In this document: one piece after another, positions 1 through 9,848 of the stretch
Position numbering within the stretch: position 1 is the first letter of the stretch
Layout of the letters: each line of letters opens with the position of its first letter
Assembly: GCF_027571385.1 (NCBI RefSeq)
Contig: NZ_CP085636.1
Span: 3,224,001 to 3,288,000 of the forward strand
DNA length: 64,000 nt
Direction: 5' to 3'
Source of the DNA: Shewanella sp. MTB7
Lineage (GTDB): Bacteria; Pseudomonadota; Gammaproteobacteria; Enterobacterales; Shewanellaceae
Position numbers and translations under genes: made by a program
Notes under the pieces: model-generated
The model's input: only the letters and a program-made list of their open reading frames with translations
Databases searched by the model: none
What the model was told of the DNA's origin: nothing

Positions 1-2
1 AA

Positions 3-2737
3 AGTAAATGCCTTAAGAGCAAGCTATCGATAGCCATATCGACAGCGCTAATAACAGCAAGTTTAACGACGACTACAACTTTGCATGCCGAAGAGAAGAA
101 AAAAGAAAAGCCAAACAATAAAGAGTCTATTGAAGTAATCGTAGTAAAAGGAAGCATTGCTGCTAGTTATGAAGGGGCTATTGGTATAAAACGATTAGCA
201 GACACTATAGTCGATGCGATTACAACAGAAGATATAGGCCAATTTGCTGACGACAGTATTGCAGGTGCTATTAAGCGTATGCCAGGTGTTCAAATTGAAA
301 CAGATCCAGCTGGGACTGATGGCGACAGAGTATCGATTCGTGGTTTAGGACCTCAGTTTGTCAACTCTACTATCAATGGTAGAACACTTCTGTCATCAGG
401 CAATGAAGCTCAAGGTTTACGAAAGATGAACTTCAATGTATTCCCTGCAAGCATCTTAAGTGGTGTCAGAGTTGTCAAAGGACAAACAGCAACTCGCCCT
501 GAAAGTGGTTTGGCTGGACAAGTAAACTTACTCACTATCAAACCATTAGATTTAAAACAATTGCATAGCAAAAACTACTTTGGTTCCATTTCTTATAAAG
601 CTGAATATCATGATTTAGACAGCGATAAAGGTGCAGTTTAGACGGTGTTTTTGCGTGGAGAAATGATGCAAAAACATTAGGCATGTATGCAGGAGCTGTG
701 AGTGCGGATTCCGATTTAACTTACGAACAGTCTGGACAAAGGTTATACACAAGGAACTTAAGAGTCGACAATGATGGCGATGTCGTTCAAGACGAGTTGA
801 TTAAAGGGGTAACTGTACCTAATTCCAGTACCAACCGCCCTATTAAGAATAATAAATCACGCACCGCTTATAGTGCTGGCATACAGTGGCAACCAGATGA
901 CAGTATAGATTTAGTCTGGGATATTACATCAACAACTTATGATAACTCATCCCAAAGACATAATGGCCAACTAATAACTAACCCTATATGGGGGCGAACT
1001 GTTTTTGATAAAGATGCGATTGAAATAGACGACAATAATGTGCTTCGTTATGCTGATTTTGGCAAAACAACGGGGGGTGGAGGAATATTAAGCCGAGTTC
1101 AGGATATGCGATTCAATAATGATACTGCCAATTTAATTACAGGTATCAATTTAGACTGGGCGCTAGATAACCTAACAACAAACTTCGATATTTATTATTC
1201 AACCGTCGACTACTCTCAAGATTTAAGATTCCCAATTTTTAATCGTGTACTGAATAAAAACAATGTCGTTTACAATAGTACTGGTAACCTTCCAACGTTC
1301 ACCACTGGTGATGACAGACTAGACCCATCAGGTTATAGGTATTTATTCAGTAATATTCGAGAAATAGAACTCGATGGCGAAAATTATGGCTCAACATTAA
1401 AGTTTAATTATTTATTAGATACTAATTGGTTGTCATCATTCGATGTTGGTTTCCATTATGAAAAAACTGATTTAGACTCAAAACGTTCAACAGTCAATCG
1501 GTTAGCGAATCCTAGTATGGCAGATGAAATTGTTGATTTAGCATTAACAGGTGAATTAACAGACGGTGAATTTCTCTCTGGCCATGACTACTCCCCTGGA
1601 ACATGGTTAATCTCAGATTTTGATACTATTGGTGAATTAGACCCAAGAGTATTAACCACAGGTATAGATAATCTAGGTGTTGACTATTCAGCATCCCATG
1701 AAAGTACTGAACAAATTGTTGCCGCTTTCGGTCAGCTTAATATAGATGTATATTTTTCAGACATGCAACTCACTGGTAATTTAGGCGTTCGAGCTGTATA
1801 TACGAAAAATGAAGCAACTGCCGGTACCTTAAGCAATGATCCAGCCGTCGAATTAAATACCATCTCTAATGATTATTGGGAATATCTTCCAAGTTTAAAC
1901 TTAAATTTAGGAATGACTGAGTCTACAGCACTTCGTTTAGGTGTTTCGAAAACATTATCACATCCCGAATACAGTGACATGGCTCCAATAATCCGTATCA
2001 ACATCCCCAATTGTGAACCAAACGATACAGCAGAAGATTGTAAGGGTACAGGCAAGTCAGGTAATCCCGACTTAGAACCGATGACAGCTTGGAACTATGA
2101 TTTAACGTTTGAATACTATAATGAAACTGATGGTTCAGCAGTCGTAAGTTTATTCTACAAGAGCCTTAAAAACTTTATTATTGACGATATTGTTTTTGAT
2201 CAAACCATCATAGATCAACCCGAAGATATTTTATTTGATGTAACCAAACCCGTTAACTTTTCAAATGGAGAAGTTAAAGGGTATGAAATCGGTTTTTATC
2301 AGCCTTTTGATAAATTAATTCCCGCTTTGGCTGGCTTTGGTATGAGCACTAACTATACCTATGTTGATAGTAGCTTTGATGAAGATGTTGGTAACTCAGG
2401 TTTCGGATTTCCTGGTACTTCTAAAAATAATCTAAATTTTGTGGGCTTTTACGAAAATGATGTATTCTCTGCACGTGTTGCATACTTGTTCAGAGATGAT
2501 TTCTTCAGAAGTTTGGCTGGCCAAGGTTCTCAAACTACTGATGCACGATTTACTGGTGACACACAAAGCTTAGATTTAAACATTAAAATTAAACCGACAC
2601 AGAGTCTCGTACTTGCACTTAACGCTCGCAATTTGCTAGATGATACTCGTAGAGATCACATTGGAGATGAGGCAAAAATGCTCGATTTTTTCGATGTTGG
2701 TAGACATTATTCTATGAGTATTACATACCGATTTTAA
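3..2737 (+). pseudogene. TonB-dependent outer-membrane receptor, frameshifted and cut by the left edge
   Basis: The reading frame is already open at base 3 and encodes a basic then hydrophobic signal peptide ending near TTTLHA, so the true start lies left of the window. A plug domain follows (ending about base 600) with the typical RMPGVQIE and SIRGLGPQF motifs. The frame stops with TAG at 639-641. The next frame, readable from about 635, continues without a break (SLDGVFAWRND, then MYAGAV) as a beta-barrel to a C-terminal SMSITYRF ending in aromatic Phe, the usual outer-membrane signature. One missing base near 630-638 explains the break. The combined product would be about 910 residues, a normal receptor length, and the rest looks intact, so this is a very recent mutation or a sequencing error. 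Substrate unknown; receptors of this type take up siderophores, vitamins or oligosaccharides across the outer membrane using TonB energy. Confidence 0.85.
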
Positions 2738-2761
2738 CTTCTTCCTGTTGTACTAATCCTT

Positions 2762-2808
2762 CGCTATACCTTTTGGAGCCTCCACTTCAACTGGTATAGC
2801 GCTTTTTA
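2762..2808 (+). terminator. Probable terminator after the TonB receptor
   Basis: A perfect 9-bp inverted repeat, CGCTATACC and GGTATAGCG, with a long 22-nt loop, followed by CTTTTTA. It lies 25 bp after the receptor stop codon. The long loop makes it a weaker candidate than the others in the window. Confidence 0.5.
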
Positions 2809-3091
2809 TTAAGCATTAGAGAACCGATTTAGGCATGAGGGTTAAATTAATTTAATTTTGTATATAACTCAATGCGCTTATAGATTAAAGTTAATCCTAT
2901 GTTTTAAATAGCCTATATAACTATCCAACGTTCAAATTAAACCAATACTGACGTCTTCTCTGCTTGATAGCTATCTCTCAATCGAAGATATCAAAAAGGT
3001 GTAGAGGGGTCGAACAACAGTGAGGGGATCAAAAACTAAAGTAAAACTAAGATACATACTTGAACAAATATCTCAGTAGAAAGGTAGGCTA
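2809..3091. other. Intergenic region without a recognisable gene
   Basis: AT-rich sequence between the convergent TonB receptor and the response-regulator/kinase gene. I see no convincing open frame, tRNA or strong hairpin here. Confidence 0.5.
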
Positions 3092-4273
3092 TTATGTTTG
3101 CTGTTCTAAACCTAGGCTTATTTTCATAATGAAGTTGATCCCGCAGCCTGGTTCACTTATAAGCGTGATCTCTCCATCTAACTCATCCTCAACTAATTTT
3201 TTAATAATAGCCAAACCTAAACCAGAGCCCCCACAGTCAGCTTTGGTTGTATAAAACTTTGTAAATGCATAACTTTGCTGCTCCTCGCTCATACCAATGC
3301 CGTTATCCCTATAATATAAAATAAGCCTATCTCCATCAATTGCGGCACTGATGGTGATTTTCCCCTCTTGGCTACCAATAAAGGCATGTAACAGAGAGTT
3401 ATTAATTAAATTAATGATAATTTGAGACAAAGCCCCTGGATAGCTAGTAACATTGATATCTTTATCAATGTTAAGATTTACTTTATGGGGAGTTCTCTTA
3501 AGTCTTGGTTTTATCGTCAACAAGATGTCATTAACATATTCCAGCAGATTAAATTCGATTTTTTTCTGGCTACATTGATCAACCGCAATATGTTTGAAGC
3601 CATTCAATAGACTGGTCGCACGTTTAGCATTATTACTGCAAAGGCGTAGTGACTCATCCAACTGAACTAAATATTGGATTAATGTCTCTTCATCTAGCGT
3701 TTGCGCTGCGCACTCACTGCGAAGATTTGTAACTTCATTAAGCATAAAATCAACAGATAGGATCATATTTCCGAGGGGAGAAGCCACTTCATGAGTGATC
3801 TCAGATACCATGCTGCCTAACTCTGCCATTTTATTGTTTTCTTCTAACAATCGCTGCTCAAGTTTAGACTGATGAATTAGTGATACTTGATTTTTAACTC
3901 TAGCAATGACAACATCTTGTTGGATAGGCTTAGTGATATAATCAACTGCACCGACAGAAAAACCTCGGCGTAATTCCTCTGGTTTAGTTTTTCCCGTTAC
4001 AAAAATCACCGGAATCTGTTGTGTCTGAACATCATTTTTCAGTACTTTACATGTCTGATAACCGTCTAAGCCTGGCATTATAATATCAAGTAATATCAAA
4101 TCGATAGATTGACTAAATTTCAAATCTGCAAGAAGTTCTATTGCTTCTTCACCGCTTGTAGCACTAAAGGCTTTATAATGTTCTAACTCTACAAAGCAGC
4201 TTAATAACTTAATATTAACTCGATTGTCATCAACGATAAGAATTGAAATATCTGTTCCGTCTAGATCCATCAT
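3092..4273 (-). CDS. Hybrid protein: N-terminal receiver domain plus histidine kinase
   Basis: A 393-residue signalling protein. Residues 8-130 form a CheY-like receiver: acidic pair D15-D16, phospho-acceptor D63 in LLDIIMPG, and K115 in DYITKP. A short coiled segment leads to the kinase dimerisation region with phospho-acceptor H161 in the H box EITHEVASPLG. The C-terminal ATPase domain shows the N box (NLINNSLLHAF), the G1 box DNGIGM and the G2 box GGSGLGLAI. There is no membrane segment, so it is cytoplasmic and probably takes phosphate or signal from an unseen partner. The start is supported by GGGAGG five bases upstream. No output-domain regulator lies next to it, and the pathway is unknown. 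Confidence 0.85.
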   Translation of the reverse strand: MMDLDGTDISILIVDDNRVNIKLLSCFVELEHYKAFSATSGEEAIELLADLKFSQSIDLILLDIIMPGLDGYQTCKVLKNDVQTQQIPVIFVTGKTKPEELRRGFSVGAVDYITKPIQQDVVIARVKNQVSLIHQSKLEQRLLEENNKMAELGSMVSEITHEVASPLGNMILSVDFMLNEVTNLRSECAAQTLDEETLIQYLVQLDESLRLCSNNAKRATSLLNGFKHIAVDQCSQKKIEFNLLEYVNDILLTIKPRLKRTPHKVNLNIDKDINVTSYPGALSQIIINLINNSLLHAFIGSQEGKITISAAIDGDRLILYYRDNGIGMSEEQQSYAFTKFYTTKADCGGSGLGLAIIKKLVEDELDGEITLISEPGCGINFIMKISLGLEQQT

Positions 4274-4610
4274 GTCCTCCCGCTAAAAAGCCTCCTAGAG
4301 TTCACGACTACCAACAAGGCGCAAAGCTGTTGTCAGTATATGCTTTAACTTTAACTTATAGAGTAGCTAAAAACAGACAAAAAGCATCATTATTGGACTT
4401 AGCTTTGATATCAGAAACAGACTCGATCGCACTCCACCATGTTCGTTACGCACTTCCGGTGGTGGACATCAGGTGGATTATGACCCTCGCTATGCTGATC
4501 AACTAGGGCGAGCTTATTACTTATTCGCTATAGTTCATCCGCTAGAAGTTACGCCACAGTAATCGCTGGGGTTAAACCCTCTTTATTCTAGCTTTAGATA
4601 TCACTTTAAA
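4274..4610. other. Intergenic stretch with no supported gene
   Basis: An open frame crosses 4243-4506, but it overlaps the kinase start, has no ribosome-binding site and resembles no family. Another frame around 4440-4558 gives plausible protein-like sequence ending in a stop; it could be a gene remnant, but I cannot name it. Confidence 0.35.
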
Positions 4611-4767
4611 ACGAAAGAAGGCTACTCTTTCGAGTAGCCTTTCATCTTAAATATGGCAAAGGGATAGCTGACTTTAAACAATAGGAACCTTAGGGTTCAA
4701 CAGTTTTGAAACGAAAAAAAGCTACTCTTTCGAGTAGCCTTTCATCTTAAATATGGCGGAGGGATAG
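4611..4767. repeat. Direct repeat of the tRNA-Ser 3' end plus terminator (two copies 100 bp apart)
   Basis: Bases 4611-4667 and 4711-4767 are near identical over 57 bp. Both contain the hairpin GGCTACTC-TTTC-GAGTAGCC (first copy 4620-4639; the second begins AGCTACTC), then TTCATCTTAAATATGGC and the last bases of tRNA-Ser. In the right copy this runs into the real tRNA-Ser; in the left copy only about 13 bp of the tRNA 3' end (with GG to AA changes) remain before the sequence diverges. The hairpin would end the minus-strand tRNA transcript. The duplication resembles the mark left by loss of a tRNA-targeting element or of a second tRNA gene. Confidence 0.8.
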
Positions 4768-4844
4768 GGATTTGAACCCTAGATGGGCTATAAACCCATG
4801 CCGGTTTTCAAGACCGGTGCATTCGACCACTCTGCCATCCCTCC
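4754..4844 (-). tRNA. tRNA-Ser (anticodon TGA)
   Basis: On the minus strand the acceptor stem GGAGGGA pairs with TCCCTCC, followed by discriminator G and encoded CCA. The anticodon stem-loop CCGGT-CTTGAAA-ACCGG gives anticodon TGA. A long variable arm (GCATGGGTTTATAGCCCATC) gives the 91-nt class II length expected for tRNA-Ser. Confidence 0.95.
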
Positions 4845-4958
4845 GAACGCCGCGAATAATATAGCGACTCGCTTTCTATGTAAAGCACTAATCTACACTT
4901 TATACGTAAAAAAGAGCCGACTGATTAAATCACCGCCAAATCAGAGAGATATTGAGCA

Positions 4959-6218
4959 TTAATTGCGGTTCAACTTTTCTTGCTTAAGTGCAATTCGAGC
5001 AGGATCTGGTGTAATAAAGTTAGCTTTAACATCCGCCCAAGAGTTGTTAGCTCTTAACTTGTAGCCTGCAAAAACTAAAATGGCACATACAAAGATCCCC
5101 CAACCAATGGCAACCTCACCAGATGCAGCCCATAAAGCAACTAGACTAGACGCACCAAAAGCGATACTCATCTGTAAGAAATTCTGTAAGCCAGCCGCTT
5201 TAGCTGCATTCTGAGTAAATTCCTGTAAAGCACCATTAACTACAATGGGATAAATAGCACCATTCGCGGCAGCAAGTATAGAAAAAGCAGCCAATAGCGG
5301 CAGAATACTTTCTGCTTTAAAGACCAATGAACTCAATACAATTGACAGTACACACAAACCAAAACAAGCAAGCATAATCGTCAGCGTTTTCTCGCTGCCG
5401 ACTTTACGGATCAAAATCTTACTTGCATAACCACCAACAATAAACATGATAGTCTGTGGTATAAAGCTTAAACCTATCTCTTTTGCCGCATATCCATGCT
5501 GTTCCATCACAATGGGCCAAACGGTCAAATAGGCAAAGAATGCACCAGAGCAAGCACCAAATATAATTACGTTACCTAAAAATCGAGTGTTTTGCAGTAT
5601 ACCCCAGTATGAAATAGATGCTGATTTACTCGCTTTGTGATGCAGAGGTTTCTCTTTTGGGACAAACACTAAGGTTAATAGCATAAGAAATGCAGCTAAA
5701 ACCGTCAGTATTACGAAGATGCTCTGCCAGTTACTAATATCAAGAATGAATGCGCCTAACAAAGGCGCTAACGCTGGAGACAAGGCAACCAAGGGCATAA
5801 TGTTAGAGAACACATTTTGCGCTTTTACAGCGTCATACTTTTCAATCACGATAGCTTGCCAAATAACACCGGCACTACATGCGCCTAATGCTTGAAAAAA
5901 GCGCGCAATATTAAACGAGAGCATAGTGTCACTTGATGTCAACATGAAACTGGCAATTGCAAAAATAGTAAGACCTATTAACAGCGAATTGCGTTTTCCT
6001 ATCCGCTGAACCAGCGGTCCATAAAGTAATTGACCAATAGCCAGACCCGCGAGGAAAAAAGTTAACGAACTTGCAATCTGAGCTGGTGTAGCCTGCATGG
6101 TGTCTTCTATCGCTTTAAAAGCCGGAAGGTACATATCCGTAGCGATGAAACCTAACATACTAAGCAGTGCTAAGTATGTTAGAAAAAAGAAATATTTAGT
6201 GTTACTGACTGAATTCAT
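4959..6218 (-). CDS. punC: Bcr/CflA-family MFS transporter, PunC-like purine nucleoside exporter/importer
   Basis: A 419-residue inner-membrane protein with about 12 hydrophobic helices and the Bcr/CflA hallmark near the N-terminus (GFIATDMYLPAF). Segments such as VIWQAIV, IMPLVALSPALAPLLGAF, NWQSIF and ANGAIYPIVV closely match what I remember of E. coli YdhC (PunC), a purine nucleoside transporter. It is transcribed away from a LysR gene 128 bp off that resembles YdhB (PunR), the same arrangement as punR/punC in enterics. By analogy the regulator would activate it in response to adenosine. A general drug-efflux role typical of the wider family remains possible. Fits the purine theme of the right end of the window. 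Confidence 0.75.
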   Translation of the reverse strand: MNSVSNTKYFFFLTYLALLSMLGFIATDMYLPAFKAIEDTMQATPAQIASSLTFFLAGLAIGQLLYGPLVQRIGKRNSLLIGLTIFAIASFMLTSSDTMLSFNIARFFQALGACSAGVIWQAIVIEKYDAVKAQNVFSNIMPLVALSPALAPLLGAFILDISNWQSIFVILTVLAAFLMLLTLVFVPKEKPLHHKASKSASISYWGILQNTRFLGNVIIFGACSGAFFAYLTVWPIVMEQHGYAAKEIGLSFIPQTIMFIVGGYASKILIRKVGSEKTLTIMLACFGLCVLSIVLSSLVFKAESILPLLAAFSILAAANGAIYPIVVNGALQEFTQNAAKAAGLQNFLQMSIAFGASSLVALWAASGEVAIGWGIFVCAILVFAGYKLRANNSWADVKANFITPDPARIALKQEKLNRN

Positions 6219-6345
6219 ATTAATTTCAATATCTATAAAATGGCTTTAAACTAAGAGGGCGGAGTCTAAATGCTTGCTATATCCTTGTGAAGCGTTTATT
6301 TTTGATATGTGTCATCAAAATTTCTCATAGCAAGGAACTACTGGT

Positions 6346-7248
6346 ATGCTTTCTGAACAATCATTACAACTTATCGATATGGTCGCACGGGTTGGGAGTT
6401 TCACCGCTGCAGCTAATAAGCTTCATAAAGTACCTTCAGCTGTCAGTTATGCAGTTAAACAGATCGAAGAGGAACTTGGTGCCACATTATTTGAACGCCA
6501 CCATCGCAGTGTTAGCCTGACGCCAGCGGGCGCACATTTTGTCAAACATGCCAGAGTACTGTTAACCAATATCGCCTTGATGAAAGATGACACTAAGCGT
6601 GTGGCCAATGGTTGGCAACCTACCTTGTCCATTGCATTAGACAATATCGTCAGAGCCGATAAAATTAGTGTGCTAATTGCTGATTTTTATCGACATTTTA
6701 CCAATGTAGAATTAATTATACGCATCGAGGTATTTAACGGTGTATGGGAATCAATTGCCAATGGTCGAAGTGATATCGCGATAGGAGCTACGACAGCGAT
6801 TCCGGTAGGTGGTGATTATTTCTTCAGAGATATGGGCGAGATAGAATGGGCATTTGTAGTAAGTAAAAAGCATCCATTGGCAGAGGTAGATAGACCTTTA
6901 ATCGACGATGAGATGCGACACTATCCTTCTATTTGTCTAGAGGACACCTCCCGAGAAATCCCCAAACGTATGACCTGGTTACTAGAAAACCAACGTCGTT
7001 TAGTGGTGCCTGATTGGATTAGGGCCATTAACTGCTTCAGAGAAGGACTCGGCATAGGGTATATACCCATGCATTTCGCGGAGTCTTTTATCCGTTCAGG
7101 GGCACTGATTTCAAAAGAATTAGAGCGACCGAAAGCGCCGAGCCCTTGTTGTTTAGCTTGGAACGGAGCAAATATGTCACCTGCCATGTCCTGGGTACTG
7201 GAGTACCTTGGCGACAGTGATAAGCTCCATAATGATTGGTTTCATTAA
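6346..7248 (+). CDS. punR: LysR-family regulator, PunR-like
   Basis: A 300-residue LysR-type regulator. The N-terminal winged helix-turn-helix covers residues 1-60 (SFTAAANKLHKVPSAVSYAVKQIEEELG ATLFER in two runs, then LTPAG). The C-terminal two-lobe effector domain includes GRSDIAIGATTAIPVGGDYFFRD-type sequence, the pattern of the YdhB/PunR group, and ends around residue 290. AAGGA lies about ten bases before the ATG. It is divergent from the PunC-like transporter, and LysR proteins usually control the divergent neighbour from the shared spacer (6219-6345). Adenosine is the ligand of E. coli PunR; whether that holds here is inference. Confidence 0.75.
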   Translation: MLSEQSLQLIDMVARVGSFTAAANKLHKVPSAVSYAVKQIEEELGATLFERHHRSVSLTPAGAHFVKHARVLLTNIALMKDDTKRVANGWQPTLSIALDNIVRADKISVLIADFYRHFTNVELIIRIEVFNGVWESIANGRSDIAIGATTAIPVGGDYFFRDMGEIEWAFVVSKKHPLAEVDRPLIDDEMRHYPSICLEDTSREIPKRMTWLLENQRRLVVPDWIRAINCFREGLGIGYIPMHFAESFIRSGALISKELERPKAPSPCCLAWNGANMSPAMSWVLEYLGDSDKLHNDWFH

Positions 7249-7551
7249 TCTTTCTGCATCGACGTGTCGCTAGCTATCTCCTACACAATAAAGTGCGTAT
7301 TATAGGTAATTAATCATAAACGCAGTCTAATTTAAGTTTTGTTTAATATTGAGGGTTATTACACATGAAATATGGAATTAATTACTCGCTTGTGACTTTC
7401 CCCCTCTCATAAGCTACTGTATGATTCAATAACTTAACCAAATGCATTTACGGCAGTTAAGCTGGTAAATGGCTTGCGGAACTCTTTGGAGTGAAGCGAA
7501 TCTAAGTAATATGATTAGAACATCTGCTATAAAGGGTCAATGGAGAACGAT

Positions 7552-8214
7552 ATGACACAACAAACAATGTATTCAACTGGCACTTCCACATTGGAAGTGA
7601 ATAAGCTTCTAAAAAATACTTATATGCTACTTTCGATGACATTAGCTTTCTCTGCAGTTTGTGCAGGTTTAGCAATGGCACTGCAAATTGGTCCTTTTCT
7701 CTCTATTGGCATGTCTTTAGGTAGTTTAGTGGTCCTATTTGTTACATTGAGAAAGGCTGAGAGCGCAGCAGGTCTTTTCTGGGTATTCGCATTTACGGGT
7801 ATGCAAGGTGCATCTTTAGGTTACATTCTTAACCATTATGCTGGCATGGCAAATGGTCCACAGCTTATTATGCAAGCTCTTGGATTAACCTCTGTCATTT
7901 TTATCGCCTTATCTGGTTATGCTGTCACGACTAAGAAAGATTTCTCTTTCATGCGAGGCTTTCTTATTGCGGGCCTAGTCATTATGGTTGTGGGCTTGCT
8001 TGTAAATATGTTCCTAGGTAATGGAATGATGTTTATGGCCCTTAACGCTGGTATCGCGCTGCTGATGACAGGCTTTATCTTGTATGACACTAGCCGTATT
8101 GTAAATGGTGGTGAAACCAACTACATTCGCGCAACGATCTCTTTGTACTTGGACTTCCTAAACCTATTTATGGCGCTATTGCACCTTATGGGTATCGGCG
8201 GTAGTGACGATTAA
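7552..8214 (+). CDS. yccA: Bax inhibitor-1 / YccA-family inner-membrane protein
   Basis: A 220-residue protein with seven hydrophobic segments and the BI-1 family C-terminus (ILYDTSRIVNGG, then ISLYLDFLNLFMALLHLMG). The ATG at 7552 is chosen because GGAGA lies seven bases before it; an in-frame ATG at 7540 overlaps that site. In E. coli YccA interacts with the FtsH protease and its gene lies next to tusE, and here it precedes tusDCB-tusE, a known gammaproteobacterial order. A strong terminator follows at 8297, so it is probably a separate transcript from tus. Confidence 0.88.
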   Translation: MTQQTMYSTGTSTLEVNKLLKNTYMLLSMTLAFSAVCAGLAMALQIGPFLSIGMSLGSLVVLFVTLRKAESAAGLFWVFAFTGMQGASLGYILNHYAGMANGPQLIMQALGLTSVIFIALSGYAVTTKKDFSFMRGFLIAGLVIMVVGLLVNMFLGNGMMFMALNAGIALLMTGFILYDTSRIVNGGETNYIRATISLYLDFLNLFMALLHLMGIGGSDD

Positions 8215-8296
8215 TCGCATGTCAGAAATTACTGGCCGCAATACCGATTGATTAAAGCGTAAATAACAATTTTTTCAAACAGCGATTTTCAGTTAG

Positions 8297-8326
8297 AATA
8301 GCTCCTTAGACGGGGCTATTTTTTTA
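8297..8326 (+). terminator. Rho-independent terminator after yccA
   Basis: Stem AATAGCTCC pairing with GGGGCTATT (one G-U pair), six-base loop, then a run of seven T. A textbook intrinsic terminator between yccA and tusD. Confidence 0.9.
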
Positions 8327-8359
8327 CCTTTTAATCAACCTGAGTGACTGTATCTATTC

Positions 8360-8749
8360 ATGAGCAACTTCATCATCCAAGTTAATGGCGCAGCTTACAC
8401 GGGCTCAGCCAGTTATACTGCCTATCGATTTACTAAGGCGGCATTAGAGCAAGGGCATAAGGTCTCTCGAGTGTTCTTCTATCAAGATGGTGTACTCAAT
8501 ACCAGCTCGTTCAACAGTCCTGCAACTGATGAATTTGACTTAACAAAAGCTTGGGTTGAGCTCAACCATACTTATCAGCTTAAGCTCATAAATTGTGTTT
8601 CAGCCGCACTAAGACGTGGTGTAATATCAAAAAATGAAGCCCATGAATACCAAGCACAACATTGGAACATACAAGCCCCCTTTGAAATGGGCGGGCTTGG
8701 TGAGTTGGTAACGGGGATTGAAAAAGCAGATAAATTGGTAAGCTTTTGA
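8360..8749 (+). CDS. tusD: TusD, sulfur relay subunit for tRNA 2-thiouridine
   Basis: A 129-residue DsrE-family protein. TusBCD is a cytoplasmic heterohexamer that accepts persulfide sulfur from TusA and hands it to TusE, for 2-thiolation of the wobble uridine by MnmA. The conserved sulfur-carrying cysteine is visible in LINCVSAALRRGV, near residue 79. The N-terminal FIIQVNGAAYTG is typical of TusD. First gene of the tusD-tusC-tusB-tusE operon, with a 62-bp gap to tusC. Confidence 0.93.
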   Translation: MSNFIIQVNGAAYTGSASYTAYRFTKAALEQGHKVSRVFFYQDGVLNTSSFNSPATDEFDLTKAWVELNHTYQLKLINCVSAALRRGVISKNEAHEYQAQHWNIQAPFEMGGLGELVTGIEKADKLVSF

Positions 8750-8811
8750 TTATTTAATAACTTAAAGTAAGTTACATAATGTTAATTCAGTAAACTATTA
8801 AGAAGCTATAA

Positions 8812-9168
8812 ATGAAAAAGTTGACCATTGTTTTTCGCCGCGCGCCACACGGAACACCCCATGGCAGAGAGGCATTAGATCTTGCTCTATTAAGTGCGAG
8901 TTTTGAGCAAGAGGTATCGTTGATCTTTGTCGATGAAGGTGTACTTAATCTCGTTAAAGCACAGCATCCTGAACTTGTTGGTGCAAAAGATTTTATTGCA
9001 ACCTTTGGTGCCCTCCCCCTTTATGATGTCGATACAGTTCTTGCATGTGAAGCATCGTTACTTGAATACGGTTTAAGCAACACAGAGCTGACCATGAACC
9101 TTGATAAAGTAACGCAAGCAGAAATCAAGCAACATTTAGCTGATGCTGATGAGGTTTTAGTATTCTAA
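8812..9168 (+). CDS. tusC: TusC, sulfur relay subunit
   Basis: A 118-residue DsrF-like protein with the family N-terminus IVFRRAPHGTPHGREALDLAL. It is the second subunit of the TusBCD complex. Its TAA stop overlaps the ATG of tusB by one base, so the two are translationally coupled. A single cysteine remains (VLACEA); unlike TusD this subunit is not known to carry sulfur in E. coli. Confidence 0.92.
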   Translation: MKKLTIVFRRAPHGTPHGREALDLALLSASFEQEVSLIFVDEGVLNLVKAQHPELVGAKDFIATFGALPLYDVDTVLACEASLLEYGLSNTELTMNLDKVTQAEIKQHLADADEVLVF

Positions 9169-9449
9169 TGATTTTACACCATATACAGACTTCTCCAGCC
9201 CAAGATAATGCCTTAGCTACTTGCCTTCGTTATATCGATAAACAGGACACTGTGTTGCTTTCAGGCAATGGCGTTAATGCCCTGTTACTTAATACTTGGC
9301 AACATGCATTAGTTCACACCCGAATATTAGTATTAGAGGAAGATGTAAAAGCGCGAGGTCTTATTGAAAGACTCAGTCAATTTACCTTAATTAGCTACGA
9401 GCAATTTGTTCAAGAAACATTAAATCATGAGAAGGTGATTAGCTGGTGA
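9168..9449 (+). CDS. tusB: TusB, sulfur relay subunit
   Basis: A 93-residue DsrH-like protein beginning [10 protein letters not shown] and ending KVISW, both typical of TusB. Its start overlaps the tusC stop, and its own stop overlaps the GTG of tusE, so translation is coupled through the operon. Confidence 0.9.
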   Translation: MILHHIQTSPAQDNALATCLRYIDKQDTVLLSGNGVNALLLNTWQHALVHTRILVLEEDVKARGLIERLSQFTLISYEQFVQETLNHEKVISW

Positions 9450-9793
9450 CACATATAGAAAATAGCTTCGAATACAATAAAACTCGGATCCAGACAGATC
9501 ATCAAGGTTACCTGAAAAATGTAACCGATTGGAATGAAGCTATCGCAGAGATAATTGCACAAAAAGAGCAAATAGAACTAACCACAGCTCATTGGGAGGT
9601 GATCAACTTCGTACGCAGTTTCTACCTTGAGTTTAAAACGAGTCCAGCGATAAGAGTTTTGGTAAAAGCAATAGGCCTCAAACTTGGTGCAGATAAAGGT
9701 AACTCCAAGTACCTTTACACCCTATTTCCTGTCGGACCTGCTAAGCAAGCAACTAAAATCGCAGGTCTACCAAAACCTGCTAAATGCATATAA
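9446..9793 (+). CDS. tusE: TusE/DsrC-family sulfur carrier
   Basis: A 115-residue DsrC-like protein that takes sulfur from TusBCD and delivers it to MnmA. The catalytic cysteine is the penultimate residue in the C-terminal tail KPAKCI, as the family requires. Core motifs NWNEAIAE-like and [12 protein letters not shown] are present. It starts with GTG inside the end of tusB (overlap GTGA). Last gene of the operon; a bidirectional terminator follows. Confidence 0.93.
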   Translation: MTHIENSFEYNKTRIQTDHQGYLKNVTDWNEAIAEIIAQKEQIELTTAHWEVINFVRSFYLEFKTSPAIRVLVKAIGLKLGADKGNSKYLYTLFPVGPAKQATKIAGLPKPAKCI

Positions 9794-9810
9794 CGTTCAA
9801 AAGTGAATAA

Positions 9811-9848
9811 AAAAACATCAATCATGTGAATGATTGATGTTTGATTTT
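9811..9848. terminator. Bidirectional terminator between tusE and the serS-side small ORF
   Basis: An 11-bp perfect stem, ACATCAATCAT and ATGATTGATGT, with a 4-nt loop GTGA. On the plus strand it is followed by TTGATTTTTA, on the minus strand by a run of T (TTTTTTTATTC). It can end both tusE and the leftward transcript. Confidence 0.88.

Noticed and set aside
4243-4506. 87-codon plus-strand frame
   Set aside because: Overlaps the start of the kinase gene on the other strand and has no initiation signal; no recognisable protein.
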